Below, piece after piece: positions 62,458-64,000 of a DNA stretch of 64,000 bases. Numbering within the stretch: the first letter of the stretch is position 1; every line of letters starts with the position of its first letter. The position numbers and the translations under genes are program-made. The stretch lies in contig NZ_LMRP01000003.1 of NCBI RefSeq assembly GCF_001426185.1, positions 310,001-374,000 on the forward strand, in the 5' to 3' direction. The stretch comes from Rhodococcus sp. Leaf247 (GTDB taxonomy: Bacteria; Actinomycetota; Actinomycetes; Mycobacteriales; Mycobacteriaceae). The notes below the pieces were generated by a model, which saw nothing but the letters and a program-made list of their open reading frames with translations, had not been told where the DNA came from and did no database searches.

Positions 62458-63594
62458 TCACCCGGATTCCGATGCCGCGCCGGGAACAGCGGACATCACG
62501 GTGCGCCGGACCGCCCCCAGGATGACTCGTCTGTCCGCGTGGTCGATGCGCGAGAACACCGTCAGCATGGCGCGCGACATACCGGTCACGTCGTCGTCGG
62601 ACGACAGGTAGGCGCGTTGCGACGCGTCGCTCATGTCGAAGAACGTGTCGAAGAACGTCGCGATCGCGCCCGGGGCAAGATCCAACAGCGCATCGGCGCC
62701 GATGGACCTCAGCCGATTCACGGTGCGGGACCGAACCGTGTCGACGCGGCCTCCGGTCAGGACTGCGCCGGTGATGGCGTCGGCGCGCCGGAGCGACGCC
62801 GCCACGCTGTATCCGGTGGCCGTGTGAAGAGCGGGGCTCCGCGTGCCCGTGGTCAGCACCCCCGCGACGGTGGTTGCCGGCGGACGCATCGCGAAGCGGA
62901 CCCGTTCGACCGGTTCGTCGCCCGTGGGGGACAGCCCGCGGCCCTCCAGACGAACCGTGAGTCGACGCGACAGCTCGCTGAACGGCAGGCCCGGTCGGCC
63001 GACCAGACAGGTTTCCTCGAGCAGTACCGAGCCGTCGCCGAGCGGGACCGCATAGAGGAAGGACGGGGTCGCACCGACCACCGAACCGTTGTCCTGACGC
63101 CAGTCCATGACCAACGTGGGCGCATCGTCCATGGTCCGGGCCGCGACGTCGGCATCGACGACGATCCCGTAGGCGGTCTGTTCGGGTATCCCCGGTCCGA
63201 CGGCCGAACCGCGGGCGTCGACGACTGTTCCGGCCGTCACGACGGTCCCGTCGGCGGTGGTCACCGATCGCGAGTCGACGGCCGCCGCGTGCGCCGCGAC
63301 GACCGTCACCCCGTCGAGGGTCAGGCAATCCTGGAGCCGCGAGGTGTCCAGGACCGTGTAGCTACGACCCACCACGTGACGTCGCTCACCGATCACGACG
63401 GGGGAGTCGACTGTGCTCGCGCGGACGGACGCGGGTACCCAGCCGGGCACCTCGTCCGCCCACGTCCCGTAGGTGTTGATCCACCGCCGATCGGGATGGG
63501 GATCCATCAGGGTCACCGACGCCCCCGCTCGCGCGCAGCGATGAGCCGCAGCACGGCCGGACGGGCCGGCCCCGAGGACCAGGACGTCGGTCAG
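62458..63594 (-). CDS. crtL: Lycopene beta-cyclase-like FAD/NAD(P)-binding protein
   Basis: Closes the ends of lycopene to beta-rings for carotenoid pigments. About 378 residues. Dinucleotide motif VLVLGAGPSGRAAAHRC at residues 4-20, the cyclase motif WINTYGTWADEVPGW (residues 38-52), FLYAVPLGDGSVLLEETCLV, and ATGYSVAASL. Similar to the CrtL-b type of Rhodococcus. No ATG/GTG/TTG lies at the natural start; a CTG at 63594 sits in CTGA overlapping the upstream SDR stop, with GGGG nearby. GTG 63651 is an alternative that adds 19 residues. Confidence 0.8.
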   Translation of the reverse strand: MTDVLVLGAGPSGRAAAHRCARAGASVTLMDPHPDRRWINTYGTWADEVPGWVPASVRASTVDSPVVIGERRHVVGRSYTVLDTSRLQDCLTLDGVTVVAAHAAAVDSRSVTTADGTVVTAGTVVDARGSAVGPGIPEQTAYGIVVDADVAARTMDDAPTLVMDWRQDNGSVVGATPSFLYAVPLGDGSVLLEETCLVGRPGLPFSELSRRLTVRLEGRGLSPTGDEPVERVRFAMRPPATTVAGVLTTGTRSPALHTATGYSVAASLRRADAITGAVLTGGRVDTVRSRTVNRLRSIGADALLDLAPGAIATFFDTFFDMSDASQRAYLSSDDDVTGMSRAMLTVFSRIDHADRRVILGAVRRTVMSAVPGAASESG

Positions 63595-64000
63595 AGGGAC
63601 CCCGTCGCCAACAGTCCGCCGTCGACGCGCACCGTCTCTCCGGTGATCCACGACGATGCGTCGGACACCAGGAAGCCGACGAGTTCGGCGACATCCTCGG
63701 GAGTTCCGAGCCGCTTCATGGGGTAGCCCGCGGCCGCGGCCTCCTCGCCCCCGGCGACGAGCGCCTCGGCGAACTTGGTCTTGACGACGCCGGGAGCCAC
63801 CGCGTTGACCCGGATCGACGGTCCGAGCTGCCAGGCGAGCTCCTCCGTGAGGCGGATAAGTGCCGCCTTCGACGCACCGTATGCCGCGATGACACCGGTC
63901 GACCGGATGCCCGCGACGCTGGCGAGGTTGACGACGGCGCCGCCGTGTTCGCCCATCCACGCTCGGTGCGCCTGCTGGATGTAGGCGAGTGACGCGACGA
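63591..64000 (-). CDS. Short-chain dehydrogenase/reductase, C-terminal part (5' end outside window)
   Basis: At least 136 codons, running off the right edge. Contains the SDR catalytic core: VNLASVAGIRSTGV, Tyr-x3-Lys in AAYGASKAALIRLTEEL, and NAVAPGVVKTKFAEALV, then SSWITGETVRVDGG. The Gly-rich cofactor loop lies outside the window. An ATG at 63956 is internal, as coding continues upstream without a stop. Substrate unknown; overlap with the cyclase gene suggests the two are co-transcribed. Confidence 0.85.
   Translation of the reverse strand, partial: VASLAYIQQAHRAWMGEHGGAVVNLASVAGIRSTGVIAAYGASKAALIRLTEELAWQLGPSIRVNAVAPGVVKTKFAEALVAGGEEAAAAGYPMKRLGTPEDVAELVGFLVSDASSWITGETVRVDGGLLATGSL

Overview
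The window is chromosomal DNA from a high-G+C mycolic-acid actinobacterium. The gene content and order closely follow the Mycobacterium tuberculosis Rv1379-Rv1466 stretch. However, efp-nusB sits directly upstream of pyrR, as I recall from Corynebacterium and Rhodococcus, and there are no PE/PPE genes, insertion sequences or SufB intein. Together with the lycopene cyclase and the MptB-type mannosyltransferase this fits Nocardiaceae, most likely Rhodococcus or a close relative. The species cannot be fixed from the sequence alone. Many genes start with GTG and many neighbours overlap by exactly 4 nt (ATGA or GTGA), which implies translational coupling.

Layout. 1-9646 (+): the end of efp, nusB, then the complete de novo UMP operon pyrR-pyrB-pyrC-(membrane protein)-carA-carB-pyrF, with a PyrR-binding RNA loop next to the pyrR ribosome binding site. 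9830-18354 (+): mihF, gmk, rpoZ, coaBC, metK, priA, fmt, rsmB. 18402-23802 (+): a secreted SGNH-type protein, rpe and the riboflavin genes ribD-ribE-ribBA-ribH, followed by a PH-like membrane protein. 23827-25773 (-): a gamma-glutamyltransferase lipoprotein. 25888-30993 (+): uvrC-rapZ-yvcK-whiA. 31188-37363 (+): gap-pgk-tpiA, a strong hairpin, secG and ppc. 37582-43994 (-): the pentose phosphate operon tkt-tal-zwf-opcA-pgl, convergent with ppc.

44308-51292: ctaB (+), qor (-), a small unknown gene (+), ctaA (-), an ABC-2 transporter pair (-) and an MptB-like mannosyltransferase (-). 51423-57843 (+): the full suf operon sufR-B-D-C-S-U-T, with a candidate SufR operator lying across the sufR start codon. 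57833-64000 (-): an accessory-looking part with four tightly coupled genes (thioester-reductase-like SDR, 86-residue membrane protein, phosphatidylserine-decarboxylase-like protein, GNAT protein), then ku, a lycopene cyclase and a partial SDR.

Most of the window is conserved housekeeping DNA: nucleotide, cofactor, central-carbon and Fe-S metabolism, cytochrome oxidase haem A (ctaA/ctaB), and translation and division control. The best candidate for an undescribed system is the four-gene coupled cluster at 57833-61378, whose parts suggest processing of an amine-containing lipid. No rRNA, tRNA, CRISPR array, prophage or transposon was seen. The only gene-free stretch over 300 bp is the tkt/ctaB divergent region (43995-44307), which carries repeats and a palindrome.
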